A stretch of 64,000 bases of DNA from Xanthomonas vesicatoria ATCC 35937 (GTDB lineage Bacteria > Pseudomonadota > Gammaproteobacteria > Xanthomonadales > Xanthomonadaceae): contig NZ_CP018725.1 of assembly GCF_001908725.1 (NCBI RefSeq), positions 1,054,001 to 1,118,000 of the forward strand. The letters run 5' to 3'. Position 1 is the first letter of the stretch, and every line of letters begins with the position of its first letter. A model generated the notes under the pieces. That model made no database searches and was not told where the DNA came from. It was given only the letters and a program-made list of their open reading frames with translations. Both the position numbers and the translations under genes were made by a program. This document shows positions 35,559-44,047 of the stretch, piece by piece.

Positions 35559-37058
35559 TCACAGCAGCACCACGTCGAACTGCTCCTGCAGATACTGATC
35601 GTCGGACTGGAAACGGATGCTCTTGCCCAGGAATTCTTCCAGCTCGGCTACCGCTGCGGATTCTTCGTCGGTGATGCGCGCGACCACCTTGGACGAGGCG
35701 ATCACCAACAGCCGTGCGGCATCGAACTGGCGCACCGCACGGGTGATCTCGCGGAAGATTTCGTAGGTCACTGTTTCGGCGGTCTTGATGGTGCCGCGCC
35801 CGCCGCACTGGCCGCAGGTTTCCGACAACTGCCGCTCCAGGCTTTCGACGGTGCGCTTGCGGGTCATTTCCACCAGGCCCAACGGCGAGAACTCGTACAC
35901 CGTGGTCTTGGCATGGTCGCGGGCCAGCGCCTTTTCCAGCGTGCGCAGCACCTGACGGCGATGCTCCGGGTCGTCCATATCGATGAAGTCGATGATGATG
36001 ATGCCGCCCAGGTTGCGCAGCCGCAGCTGCCGCGCCACCGCCTGCGCCGCTTCCAGATTGGTGCGGAACACGGTTTCTTCCAGATTGCGCTGCCCCACGA
36101 ACGAGCCGGTGTTGACGTCGATGGTGGTCATCGCTTCGGTCTGGTCGATCACCAGGTAGCCACCGGATTTCAGCGGCACCTGTTTGTTCAACGCACGGCC
36201 GATCTCGTCCTCGACCCCGTACAGGTCGAAGATCGGTCGGTCGCCGGTATACAGCTCCAGCCGCTCGGCCAGCACCGGCATGTACTTGGCCACGAACGCC
36301 TGCAACTGCACGAAGGTTTCGTTGGAGTCGACCTTGACCTTTTCCACGTCCTTGCGGATCAGGTCGCGCACCGCCCGCAAGGGCAGGCTCAGGTCTTCAT
36401 AGATGATGCTGCACGGCGGCGCTTCGCGCCCGCGCCGCTCGACCACCGTCCAGACCCGCGACAGATACGCGATGTCCTCGGCCAACGCCTCGGCGGGCTG
36501 GCCTTCGGCGTTGGTGCGGATGATGTAGCCGAAGCCGCCGTGCTGTGCGGAGACCTCGCTGACGATGGTCTTCAGGCGCAGCCGCTCGGCCTCGTCCTCG
36601 ATCCGCGCCGACACCCCGACGATCTTGGACTGCGGCAGCAGCACCAGATAGCGCGAGGGAATGCTGATCTGCGTGGTCAACCGCGCGCCCTTGGTGCCGA
36701 TCGGGTCCTTGACCACCTGCACCACGATGTCCTGCCCATCGCGCAGCAGCTCGACAATCGGGACCGACGCAGCCGGCGGCGGCGGGATCGGGGTTTCCTC
36801 GGTATCGACCACGCTGGCCGGCGCCGGTGCCAGGCGCACCACGTCGTTGGCATGCAAAAACGCCGCGCGTTCCAGCCCGACCTCGACAAAGGCCGCCTGC
36901 ATGCCGGGCATCACCCGCTGCACCTTGCCCTTGTAGATGTTGCCGACCACGCCGCGGCGCCAGCCGCGCTCGATATGCAGCTCCTGCAGCATGCCGTTCT
37001 CGATCACCGCCACGCGGGTTTCGCGCGGGGTGACGTTGACCAAGATCTCTTCCGACAT
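35559..37058 (-). CDS. rng: Ribonuclease G
   Basis: A 499-residue RNase E/G-family endoribonuclease. An S1 RNA-binding domain with an insertion (about 37-128, containing GNIYKGKVQRVMPGMQAAFVEVG, abbreviated) is followed by the 5' sensor/RNase H-like fold and the DNase I-like catalytic part, with catalytic Asp in TTIDVNTGSFVG and IDFIDMDD. The Zn-link Cys pair is in CGQCGG. RNase G processes 16S rRNA 5' ends and degrades mRNAs. The S1 domain carries a Pro/Ala linker (PIPPPPAAS) not seen in E. coli RNase G. The start ATG overlaps the maf stop by one base, indicating coupling. Confidence 0.95.
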   Translation of the reverse strand: MSEEILVNVTPRETRVAVIENGMLQELHIERGWRRGVVGNIYKGKVQRVMPGMQAAFVEVGLERAAFLHANDVVRLAPAPASVVDTEETPIPPPPAASVPIVELLRDGQDIVVQVVKDPIGTKGARLTTQISIPSRYLVLLPQSKIVGVSARIEDEAERLRLKTIVSEVSAQHGGFGYIIRTNAEGQPAEALAEDIAYLSRVWTVVERRGREAPPCSIIYEDLSLPLRAVRDLIRKDVEKVKVDSNETFVQLQAFVAKYMPVLAERLELYTGDRPIFDLYGVEDEIGRALNKQVPLKSGGYLVIDQTEAMTTIDVNTGSFVGQRNLEETVFRTNLEAAQAVARQLRLRNLGGIIIIDFIDMDDPEHRRQVLRTLEKALARDHAKTTVYEFSPLGLVEMTRKRTVESLERQLSETCGQCGGRGTIKTAETVTYEIFREITRAVRQFDAARLLVIASSKVVARITDEESAAVAELEEFLGKSIRFQSDDQYLQEQFDVVLL

Positions 37059-37630
37059 CAATGCGCTCCGAAGGCTGTGAGCAACTGCGAGGTGTGATGA
37101 AGCGGCAATCCCATCACGCCGGAATAGCTGCCGGACAAATGGCGGATAAAACGTTCTGCGCGCCCCTGGATCGCATAGGCACCGGCCTTGCCCATGGGCT
37201 CGCCACACGCCGCGTAGGCCGCGATCTGCGCGTCATCGAGCGTATCGAAGGTCACCTCCGACACCACCAATGCCTGCGCCGGGGCGCGCTGTGCGCAGAC
37301 TAGAACCACCGCCGTGAGTACCTGGTGGGTGCGCCCGGACAACACGCGCAGCATCGCGATCGCATCGCCGACATCGACCGGCTTGCCGAACACGCGCTCG
37401 CCCAGCACCACTTCGGTATCGGAGCCCAGCACGATCGCGTCGGGGTCACGCGCGCGCACCTGCGCAAGGCCGGCATGCGCCTTGTCCAGTGCAACGCGCT
37501 GTACGTACTGTTCGGGCGATTCGGCGGGCGCGCGCAGCTCGGGCAGGTCCAGTTCCAGGGTCTGGAACGGCACATCCAGGCGTTGCAGCAGTTCTTGTCG
37601 GCGTGGCGAACGGGAGGCGAGATAGAGCAT
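37058..37630 (-). CDS. maf: Maf family nucleoside triphosphate pyrophosphatase
   Basis: A 190-residue Maf/HAM1-like pyrophosphatase. The N-terminal [12 protein letters not shown] signature binds triphosphate; [16 protein letters not shown] carries the catalytic Asp/Glu; [16 protein letters not shown] and [11 protein letters not shown] complete the family. Among Maf subgroups the pattern is like E. coli YhdE, active on dTTP, UTP and modified pyrimidine nucleotides, limiting incorporation of modified bases. It precedes rng with a one-base stop/start overlap; the pair maf-rng-yhdP is a conserved neighbourhood. Confidence 0.93.
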   Translation of the reverse strand: MLYLASRSPRRQELLQRLDVPFQTLELDLPELRAPAESPEQYVQRVALDKAHAGLAQVRARDPDAIVLGSDTEVVLGERVFGKPVDVGDAIAMLRVLSGRTHQVLTAVVLVCAQRAPAQALVVSEVTFDTLDDAQIAAYAACGEPMGKAGAYAIQGRAERFIRHLSGSYSGVMGLPLHHTSQLLTAFGAH

Positions 37631-37761
37631 CCGCCCAGCATACCTGTTGGCCGTGCTTGCCCGCTGACTCCACGCTGCGCGCGGCGGTTGCGCGGCAGCG
37701 TTCGACTCACAACATATTCATCCACCGCCCAACACGCTCGCACCACAGACAAGGAGATCTC

Positions 37762-38499
37762 ATGCGTACCACCCTCAAGCCGCTGTTGCTGGCCCTGTCC
37801 ATCGCTGCCGGAACCGCCATGACCGCACACGCCCAATCCGCGTCGAACTACACCATCCCCAACGATGGCACCCTGCTCAATGTCTCGGCCGAAGCGGAAG
37901 CCAAGCGCGTGCCGGATATCGCCACGCTGTCCGCAGGCGTGGTCACCCAGGCTGCCGACAGCAACAGCGCGATGCGCCAGAACGCCGAACAGATGAGCAA
38001 GGTCATGACTGCGGTGAAGGCCGCCGGCATCGCCGACAAGGACGTGCAGACCAGCGGCATCAACCTGAGCCCGCAGTACACCTACAAGGAAAACGAAGCG
38101 CCCAAGATCAACGGCTACCAGGCCAGCAACACGGTCAGCCTGAAGGTGCGCGATATCTCCAAGCTCGGCAAGGTGCTCGACACCCTGGCCGCGCAAGGTG
38201 CCAACGACATCAACGGCCCCAGCTTCTCGGTCGACCAGCCCGAGCCGGCCTACGACGAGGCCCGCGTGGCTGCGCTCAAAAAAGCCCAGACCCGCGCCGA
38301 CACCTATGCCAAGTCGCTGGGCCTGAAGGTGCGCCGCATCGTCAGCATCTCCGAAGGCCGCGCCGGTGGCGGCGTGGTGCGCCCGATGATGATGGCCGCC
38401 TCGATGCGCTCGGCCAAGGCCGAAATGGACACCCAGGTGGCACCGGGCGAGAGCACGCTGTCGATCACGCTGGATGTGACCTTCGAGCTGGGTCGCTGA
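37762..38499 (+). CDS. SIMPL domain (DUF541) periplasmic protein
   Basis: A 245-residue exported protein. A signal peptide (1-24, ending AHAQ) precedes a SIMPL/DUF541 domain: GTLLNVSAEAEAKRVPDIATLSAGVV, INLSPQYTY, NGYQASNTVSLKVRDISKLGKVLD and AYDEARVAALKKAQTRADTYAKSLG (all abbreviated from the read). Family members include E. coli YggE and Brucella BP26; some lessen oxidative stress and BP26 forms ring-like channels. The role here is unproven. The start ATG 37762 follows AAGGAG. It is divergent from maf, and a rho-independent terminator follows. Confidence 0.9.
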   Translation: MRTTLKPLLLALSIAAGTAMTAHAQSASNYTIPNDGTLLNVSAEAEAKRVPDIATLSAGVVTQAADSNSAMRQNAEQMSKVMTAVKAAGIADKDVQTSGINLSPQYTYKENEAPKINGYQASNTVSLKVRDISKLGKVLDTLAAQGANDINGPSFSVDQPEPAYDEARVAALKKAQTRADTYAKSLGLKVRRIVSISEGRAGGGVVRPMMMAASMRSAKAEMDTQVAPGESTLSITLDVTFELGR

Positions 38500-38531
38500 C
38501 AGAAGCAGACACCGTCCCAAAGCGCGTCCCT

Positions 38532-38561
38532 CACTGCCCTCTCCGGAGGGCAGTGTTTTTT
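38532..38561 (+). terminator. Rho-independent terminator after the SIMPL gene
   Basis: A 10-bp stem (CACTGCCCTC at 38532-38541, GAGGGCAGTG at 38546-38555) with a 4-nt loop is followed by six T (38556-38561). Confidence 0.92.
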
Positions 38562-38659
38562 GCGGAGTGCTGGTGCGAAGGCCGCCTGCGGCCGAGCGCA
38601 TCCCAAGCGTCATAGCTGGCAGCGCGTCCGCGACTTGAACATCGGTAACCTGCAAGTGC

Positions 38660-38687
38660 CCTATTCCACATTATTGATATGAATAGG
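38660..38687. promoter_or_regulatory. Inverted repeat in A/T-rich promoter region of the TonB-dependent receptor
   Basis: CCTATTC (38660-38666) and GAATAGG (38681-38687) form a 7-bp inverted repeat with a 14-bp spacer. The surrounding 38650-38750 is unusually A/T-rich for the window and is the likely promoter of the receptor gene. It does not match a Fur box. Confidence 0.35.
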
Positions 38688-38818
38688 CGCTTTTGAGGTT
38701 TGTGCTTAAAAAAACATGAAATTTAGAGAAATCATTCTTTAAGCAGGCTCTACAGCTCTCTAGCATCGGTTGTCAGCGCACCGTCATATTCGTGATGGCG
38801 CTCATCTGGAGAGAGATG

Positions 38819-41800
38819 ATGACCGACAACGCCGCCTCGAAGCCTACGTTCCATCCCCCATCGCGTCATGCACCTTCGCGTGCACGCTACGCCCGCGTCA
38901 GCATGCTTGCGCTTGCGTTGAGCGGCACCATCGGTGCGCTTGCATCCGGCACTGCGGCTGCGCAAAGCACCACTGCAGGCATTTATGGCAGCGCGCCCAC
39001 TGCTGCCGGCGCAACCGTTACGGCGCAGAGCGACACCGGTTTTGCACGCACGGCGACCGTCGACGCCAGCGGGCGCTACGCCATCGGCAATCTTCCGGTG
39101 GGCACTTACACCGTCACCCTGCAACGCGACGGCCAGGCCATCGAGTCACGCAAAAACATCGCCCTGCGTGTCGGTGCTGGCACCGATGTCTCGTTCGGCA
39201 GCGGCACCGCGTCGGATGCCACCACCCTGGGTACGGTTACCGTAACCGGCAAGAACATCTCGCCGGTGGATGTGTCCGCAACCGCCTCGCGTACCGTGAT
39301 TACCGCCGAGCAGTTGCAGCGCCTGCCCCTAGCACGCTCCGGAGAAGCGATTGCACTGTTGTCGCCCGGCGCCGTCCAGGGCAGCGGTTATTTCGGCAAT
39401 GCGATTTCCTTTGGCGGCGCTGGCGTCACCGAAAACGCCTACTACCTCAATGGGTATCTCACCTCGAACCCGTTGACAAATATCGGCGGCGTCACCCTGC
39501 CCTTCGGCGCCATCGATCAACAGGAAACCTATACCGGTGGCTACAGTGCGCGCTACGGCCGCTCGGCGGGTGGCGTGCTCAGCCAGGTCGGCAAGCGCGG
39601 CACCAACGAGTGGCATTTCGGTGCGCAGGTGCTGTGGCGGCCCAAGTCGCTGTCCAGCGACAACAAGAACGTGCTCTATCCCACGACCACACCGCCAGAC
39701 GGCTATGAATACAGCGACCCATCCCTGCCAGGCAGCTTGTACCGCAGTCGCAAGGACGACCAGTTCTGGAACACGGTATACAGCGTCTATGCCGGTGGCC
39801 CGCTGATCGAAGACCGCCTGTTCGTCTTCGTCGCCGCCGAGCAGGAGCGCAGCGAAGGCGTGTCGACCGCACGCCGCGACGACCCGGTGATCGGCCGCAA
39901 CAACTACCGCATCGATGAGCCGAAGGTCTACGCCAAGGTCGACTGGAACATCAACGACAGCAACATCCTCGAACTGACCGGCATCAAAAACAGCTATCGC
40001 GAAGCTGGCGCCTATAGCGACTTCCTGGGCTACGAAGGGCTCGGTGGCGATGCTGCCGGCGCCTTCGCCGATACGGTCAAGGTCAACGACCGCTACTACA
40101 TCGGCAAGTACACCAGCTACATCACCGATGACCTGACCTTGAGCGCGACATACGGCAAGAGCAGACAGACCGACTTCCGCAACAATCCCAGTACTGCGGC
40201 ACGGCTTTCCGGAACGAATCTGCAGGACCCAGCCATCACCGGGGGGCAGGAAATCCGCAACAACCAGACCTCCAGCCAGGCCCGGGATGGTGAAAACACC
40301 ACACGCGGCTTGCGGATCGATCTGGAGTACGTATTGGGCGTCCACACACTGACCGCGGGTGTGGACAACATGCACTTCGATGCGAGCAATGAAGGCGTCA
40401 TCACTACCGGGCCCGGTTACACCTGGACCTACGGCCGTTCCTCGCGCCCCACCTCGCCGATCCGCGCTGGGCTCGGGGTTGGCCCGGCAGGTGGCAATGG
40501 CTATTTCGTCAATCAGACGGTGTTCAACACCGCCACCAGCATGTCGGTCGAACAGAAAGCCTACTTTCTCGAAGACAAGTGGCAGGTGACCGATACGCTG
40601 CTGCTGACCTTGGGCATTCGCAACGACAAGTTCACCAATTTCAACGATGCCGGCGTGGCCTATGTGTCCAGCGGCGATCAATGGGCGCCGCGTCTGGGCG
40701 TGAGCTGGGACGTGTTGGGGGATTCGTCGCTCAAGGTGTATGGCAACGCCGGCCGCTACTATCTGGCGCTACCGAACAGCGTGGCCATCCGCGGTGCATC
40801 GCCATCCACGTTCACGAACGAGTACTTCACCTACAGCGGTATCGATGCCCAGGGCAATCCCACCGGACTGACGCCGGTTGCGGTCGATCCATCGGCAGGA
40901 TTCACCTGTTCCGGCAATGTCGTCTCGGCCGGCCTGGAATGCGGTCAGGCGCCGGATGCGGCCGGCATCGCCGCCACCGACCTCAAATCGATGTACCAGG
41001 ACGAGTTCATGCTTGGCTTCGACAAGACGCTCGGCGAGAACTGGGTGACCGGTGCCAAGGCCACCTACCGCACGCTAGGCGCCACCATCGACGACGTCTG
41101 CGACGCCGACCGGATGCGGACCAAGTTGACCGCGATCGGCGTGGATCCCAGCACCGTCAACGTCCCAGGCTGCATCATCTTCAATCCCGGGGAAACCAAT
41201 TCCTTCAGCCTAGCCAACCTGGATGGCTCCGGCCGCACATCGGTCTCGATGTCGCCGTCGGACTGGGGCTTCGACAAGAAGGCCAAGCGCACCTATCTGG
41301 CCGTGGACCTGTTCCTGCAGCACCCCTTCGACGGCAGGTGGGAAGGCCGCATCGACTACACCTGGTCACGTAATTTCGGCAACACCGAAGGCCAGATCAA
41401 ATCCGATATTGGCCAGACCGATGTCTCCAAGACCCAGGACTGGGATGCCGCTGCGTTGATGTGGTATTCCGGCGGCTACCTGGCCAACGACCGTCGCCAC
41501 CAGATCAAGCTGTACGGGTCGTACCAGATCGCACCGGAATGGCTGGTCGCGGGCAACATCCGCATCCTGTCCGGCACCCCGAAGTCGTGCCTGGGCTACG
41601 TCAGCATCAATGGCATCAGCGAAGATTCCGATGCCGGCGATCCGATCGGTTACGGCTCCGCCCACCACATCTGCAACGGGCAGCCCTCCCGTCCGGGCGA
41701 TGCCGGCCGCTTGCCGTGGACCAAGATCGTCGACCTGGGCCTGACCTATCGCCCGGCGTTTGCCGACAACAAGCTCGCCATGACGCTGCAGGCCTTCAAC

Positions 41801-41938
41801 ATCTTCAACGAGCGCAAGCCGCTGCAGGTCGATTCCACCTGGGAAGACGGCGCGTTCACGCTTTCCAACACCTACGGCATGGGCGCGTTCTTCACCCAGC
41901 CCCGCTACGCGATGTTTTCGGTGTCGTACGACTACTGA
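38819..41938 (+). CDS. TonB-dependent outer-membrane receptor (Oar-like, carboxypeptidase-regulatory N-terminus)
   Basis: A 1039-residue outer-membrane receptor. A long signal peptide ends near GTAAAQ. Next come a carboxypeptidase-regulatory-like beta domain (ATVTAQSDTGFARTATVDASGRYAIG), a TonB plug (LQRLPLARSGEAIALLSPGAV; NAYYLNG; ETYTGGYSARYGRSAGGVL) and a 22-strand-type barrel ending AMFSVSYDY with terminal aromatic. Such Oar-like receptors, abundant in Xanthomonas, take up large or carbohydrate ligands; the ligand is not predictable. Two ATGs are adjacent (38816 and 38819); GGAG at 38808-38811 favours the second. A TonB gene follows about 300 bp later on the same strand and is a plausible dedicated energiser. 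Confidence 0.92.
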   Translation: MTDNAASKPTFHPPSRHAPSRARYARVSMLALALSGTIGALASGTAAAQSTTAGIYGSAPTAAGATVTAQSDTGFARTATVDASGRYAIGNLPVGTYTVTLQRDGQAIESRKNIALRVGAGTDVSFGSGTASDATTLGTVTVTGKNISPVDVSATASRTVITAEQLQRLPLARSGEAIALLSPGAVQGSGYFGNAISFGGAGVTENAYYLNGYLTSNPLTNIGGVTLPFGAIDQQETYTGGYSARYGRSAGGVLSQVGKRGTNEWHFGAQVLWRPKSLSSDNKNVLYPTTTPPDGYEYSDPSLPGSLYRSRKDDQFWNTVYSVYAGGPLIEDRLFVFVAAEQERSEGVSTARRDDPVIGRNNYRIDEPKVYAKVDWNINDSNILELTGIKNSYREAGAYSDFLGYEGLGGDAAGAFADTVKVNDRYYIGKYTSYITDDLTLSATYGKSRQTDFRNNPSTAARLSGTNLQDPAITGGQEIRNNQTSSQARDGENTTRGLRIDLEYVLGVHTLTAGVDNMHFDASNEGVITTGPGYTWTYGRSSRPTSPIRAGLGVGPAGGNGYFVNQTVFNTATSMSVEQKAYFLEDKWQVTDTLLLTLGIRNDKFTNFNDAGVAYVSSGDQWAPRLGVSWDVLGDSSLKVYGNAGRYYLALPNSVAIRGASPSTFTNEYFTYSGIDAQGNPTGLTPVAVDPSAGFTCSGNVVSAGLECGQAPDAAGIAATDLKSMYQDEFMLGFDKTLGENWVTGAKATYRTLGATIDDVCDADRMRTKLTAIGVDPSTVNVPGCIIFNPGETNSFSLANLDGSGRTSVSMSPSDWGFDKKAKRTYLAVDLFLQHPFDGRWEGRIDYTWSRNFGNTEGQIKSDIGQTDVSKTQDWDAAALMWYSGGYLANDRRHQIKLYGSYQIAPEWLVAGNIRILSGTPKSCLGYVSINGISEDSDAGDPIGYGSAHHICNGQPSRPGDAGRLPWTKIVDLGLTYRPAFADNKLAMTLQAFNIFNERKPLQVDSTWEDGAFTLSNTYGMGAFFTQPRYAMFSVSYDY

Positions 41939-41967
41939 CGCACTCTCCCGTCAGCGTCGTTTCCCCG

Positions 41968-42020
41968 GCCCGGTCACGGGCTGGGCTTTTCTACCGCAAC
42001 GCCCAGCTTCGGCTGGGCGT
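41968..42020 (+). terminator. Two hairpins downstream of the TonB-dependent receptor
   Basis: First, GCCCG-gtca/CGGGC at about 41968-41981 (5-bp stem) is followed by TGGGCTTTT. Second, a 9-bp stem ACGCCCAGC / GCTGGGCGT (41999-42020) is closed by a stable TTCG tetraloop, without a T-run. Together they probably end the receptor transcript. Nothing gene-like occupies 42021-42240. Confidence 0.6.
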
Positions 42021-42240
42021 CTGCATGCCAATGCTTGTGTAATGCCGTTTTAAGAACCAGCTGGTCATCGAGATCGACACGACGGCGAATTGGCCCCGGC
42101 ATCCTTCGCAACGTGGCGCGTCCTTCGCAGATGCGCGCCGTGCTTGTGCAGCCGCGCGCGCTGCGGTAAACCTACGCTACCAGATGGTGTAGTGCGTCCG
42201 GGCCGCGCTGGTCCTTTCCGCAGTTCCGTTTTGGAGGTGG

Positions 42241-42921
42241 ATGATGGTTCGCACGCAATCGCAGGTTTCTTCCCGTCCCCTTGGCATCGACACCTCGCGC
42301 GTCCTGGCGATGAGCACGGCCGTGGCATTGTACCTACTGGCGGGCGGGTTATTGTTGATTCCGCTCTCGCACCGGGCGATTCCGCAGCAGACCGCGCCCA
42401 AAGAGCGTTGGATTTTGCCGATGCTGGTACTGCAGGATCCGGCGCCACCGCCGCCGGTGTTTCCGATCGAAGTGAAGTTCAAGCCGAAAACGCATTCTCC
42501 GACCAAGATGGTGCCGGTGCCTATACAGACCCCGGTGATCAGTCAGGAGTCCGTTGTCGACAGCGCACCGTTTGCTGTTGCCACAACGGTCTCCGACGTC
42601 GTCGCAGAAAGCGCCCCCCCGACAACAGCGCCCAGCGGGCCGGTCGAGGCAGGCCAGTTGCAGTATTTGAGTTCCCCGGCGCCGAGCTATCCCGTGGCTG
42701 CACTGCGCGCAGGCCAGCAAGGCACGGTGCTGCTGCGCGTGTTGGTCGGTACCGATGGACGCCCGGCCGAAGTGAGCGTGCAGACCAGCAGCGGTCATCG
42801 CGCGCTCGATCTGGCCGCGCGTAGCCAGGTGCTGCGCAGCTGGCGCTTCCAGCCGGCGATGCAGAACGGCCAGGCCGTGCAGGCCTACGGATTGGTGCCG
42901 GTGAGCTTTTCCTTGAATTGA
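42241..42921 (+). CDS. tonB: Energy transducer TonB
   Basis: A 226-residue TonB-type protein. One N-terminal membrane helix (about 22-42) is followed by a Pro-rich periplasmic spacer (DPAPPPPVFPIEVKFKPKT) and the TonB C-terminal domain (AAPSYPVAALRAGQQGTVLLRVLVGTDGRP is abbreviated: SYPVAALRAGQQGTVLLRV; then SWRFQPAMQNGQAVQAYGLVPVSF). It transmits proton-motive force from ExbB/ExbD to receptors; exbBD are not in this window. Two ATGs are adjacent (42241, 42244) after GGAGG at 42233-42237; the second has better spacing. Its position after the TonB-dependent receptor suggests a dedicated pair. Confidence 0.9.
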   Translation: MMVRTQSQVSSRPLGIDTSRVLAMSTAVALYLLAGGLLLIPLSHRAIPQQTAPKERWILPMLVLQDPAPPPPVFPIEVKFKPKTHSPTKMVPVPIQTPVISQESVVDSAPFAVATTVSDVVAESAPPTTAPSGPVEAGQLQYLSSPAPSYPVAALRAGQQGTVLLRVLVGTDGRPAEVSVQTSSGHRALDLAARSQVLRSWRFQPAMQNGQAVQAYGLVPVSFSLN

Positions 42922-43455
42922 CCTGTTGACTGACGCGGCGGCCTGCAACTGCAGCCGCCGCACACTGCAAAAGTCCACGCACCTGCTGGCGCCAAGCAAC
43001 CCGCCAGGAACGCACGCGTGCTAGGTAAGCGCAGCGGTCACATACAGAGTCACTCACCTGCCGCAGCACCAATGGAGACGCCCGTAATGATCTGCCGCAT
43101 TACTGGGCTGAGCTGCCAACACAAGAACGCGAGCGGCAGCCCGACGGGTCCCGCCGACGCGTTCAAAACCGACAACGGCGCGCGACACACCGCGTCCATA
43201 AGGTCTGATCGCATTCGCCTGGAATGTTGAGCAAGCTTAGGCATTCTTGGTATCAAGCAAGCCGTTGCTTGCTGACTGAGGAGCTGTCAGGCGCGCCGAA
43301 TCGGGCGATTGGCCGGCATCGCCGCAGCGTGGTGCAATTGCTCGACTACGATCAAATGCGCGGGCATGCTTCGGAAGAGTAAGCGGGCCGATTTCGCGGG
43401 CCTTTGGTAATCAAGTCCCTGGTGAGGCCAGCCGCACGGCGCCCGCGTCACACCA
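42922..43455. other. Gene-free stretch between tonB and rlmH
   Basis: About 530 bp between convergent genes. Short frames (for example around 43018-43256 on both strands) have no ribosome site or family resemblance. No terminator with a clear T-run was found. Confidence 0.45.
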
Positions 43456-43926
43456 TCACGCACGATGGTAAGGGTGATTGGCCAGCATCGCGGCAGCGCG
43501 ATACAGCTGCTCGGCCACGATCAGACGCACCAGCATGTGCGGCAAGGTGAGCGGGCCGATCGACCAGCTTTCGGTGGCATTTTTCAGTACTTCGGCCGCG
43601 TGGCCTTCCGGACCTCCGATCAGGAAAGCCAGGTCGCGCCCCTGCCCCCGCCAATGCTCCATGCGCTGCGCAAGTTGCTCTGAACTCAGCGGCCGGCCGG
43701 GCACATCCAGCGCCACGACATGCGCGTTCTTGGGGAGCGCGGCGATGACGCGGCGGCCTTCGTCGTCGATGGCGCGCTGCCCATCGCGTCCCTTGCCGCG
43801 CAGGCCGGGTTCGATCTCGACCAGCTCCAGCGGCATCCAGTGCGACAGACGTTTTTGATATTCGGCAAAACCTTGCGCCACCCAGGCCGGTGCGCGCTCG
43901 CCGGTGGCGATGAGTCGGCATTTCAT
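43456..43926 (-). CDS. rlmH: 23S rRNA (pseudouridine1915-N3)-methyltransferase
   Basis: A 156-residue SPOUT-fold methyltransferase. The trefoil-knot SAM site is read in FLIGGPEGHA, followed by LPHMLVRLIVAEQLYRA and the C-terminal HPYHRA, all RlmH hallmarks. It methylates pseudouridine 1915 in helix 69 of 23S rRNA on assembled 70S ribosomes. In many proteobacteria it directly follows rsfS in one operon; here a plus-strand phoX gene intervenes, so rlmH must have its own promoter in the 121-bp divergent gap with phoX. Confidence 0.95.
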   Translation of the reverse strand: MKCRLIATGERAPAWVAQGFAEYQKRLSHWMPLELVEIEPGLRGKGRDGQRAIDDEGRRVIAALPKNAHVVALDVPGRPLSSEQLAQRMEHWRGQGRDLAFLIGGPEGHAAEVLKNATESWSIGPLTLPHMLVRLIVAEQLYRAAAMLANHPYHRA

Positions 43927-44047
43927 CCGTACATGATATCCGCGTCACAGCCTGGGCAGTCCGTGGCGATGTGCCGTCGCGTGTCATGGCGTGGTTACAG
44001 GCGGCAATTAGTGTCGCCGGACAACCCAGCCCCGCAGGAGTCGTTCG

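Noticed and set aside
35913..37097. 394-residue plus-strand open frame
   Set aside because: Antisense to rng; shadow composition rich in His/Gln/Asp/Val.
43018..43256. Small open frames on both strands between tonB and rlmH
   Set aside because: About 70 residues each, mutually antisense, no ribosome site, no family resemblance.
43385..43420. Possible terminator with repeated GGGCC before rlmH 3' end
   Set aside because: Arms pair over only four bases and the following T-run is short.
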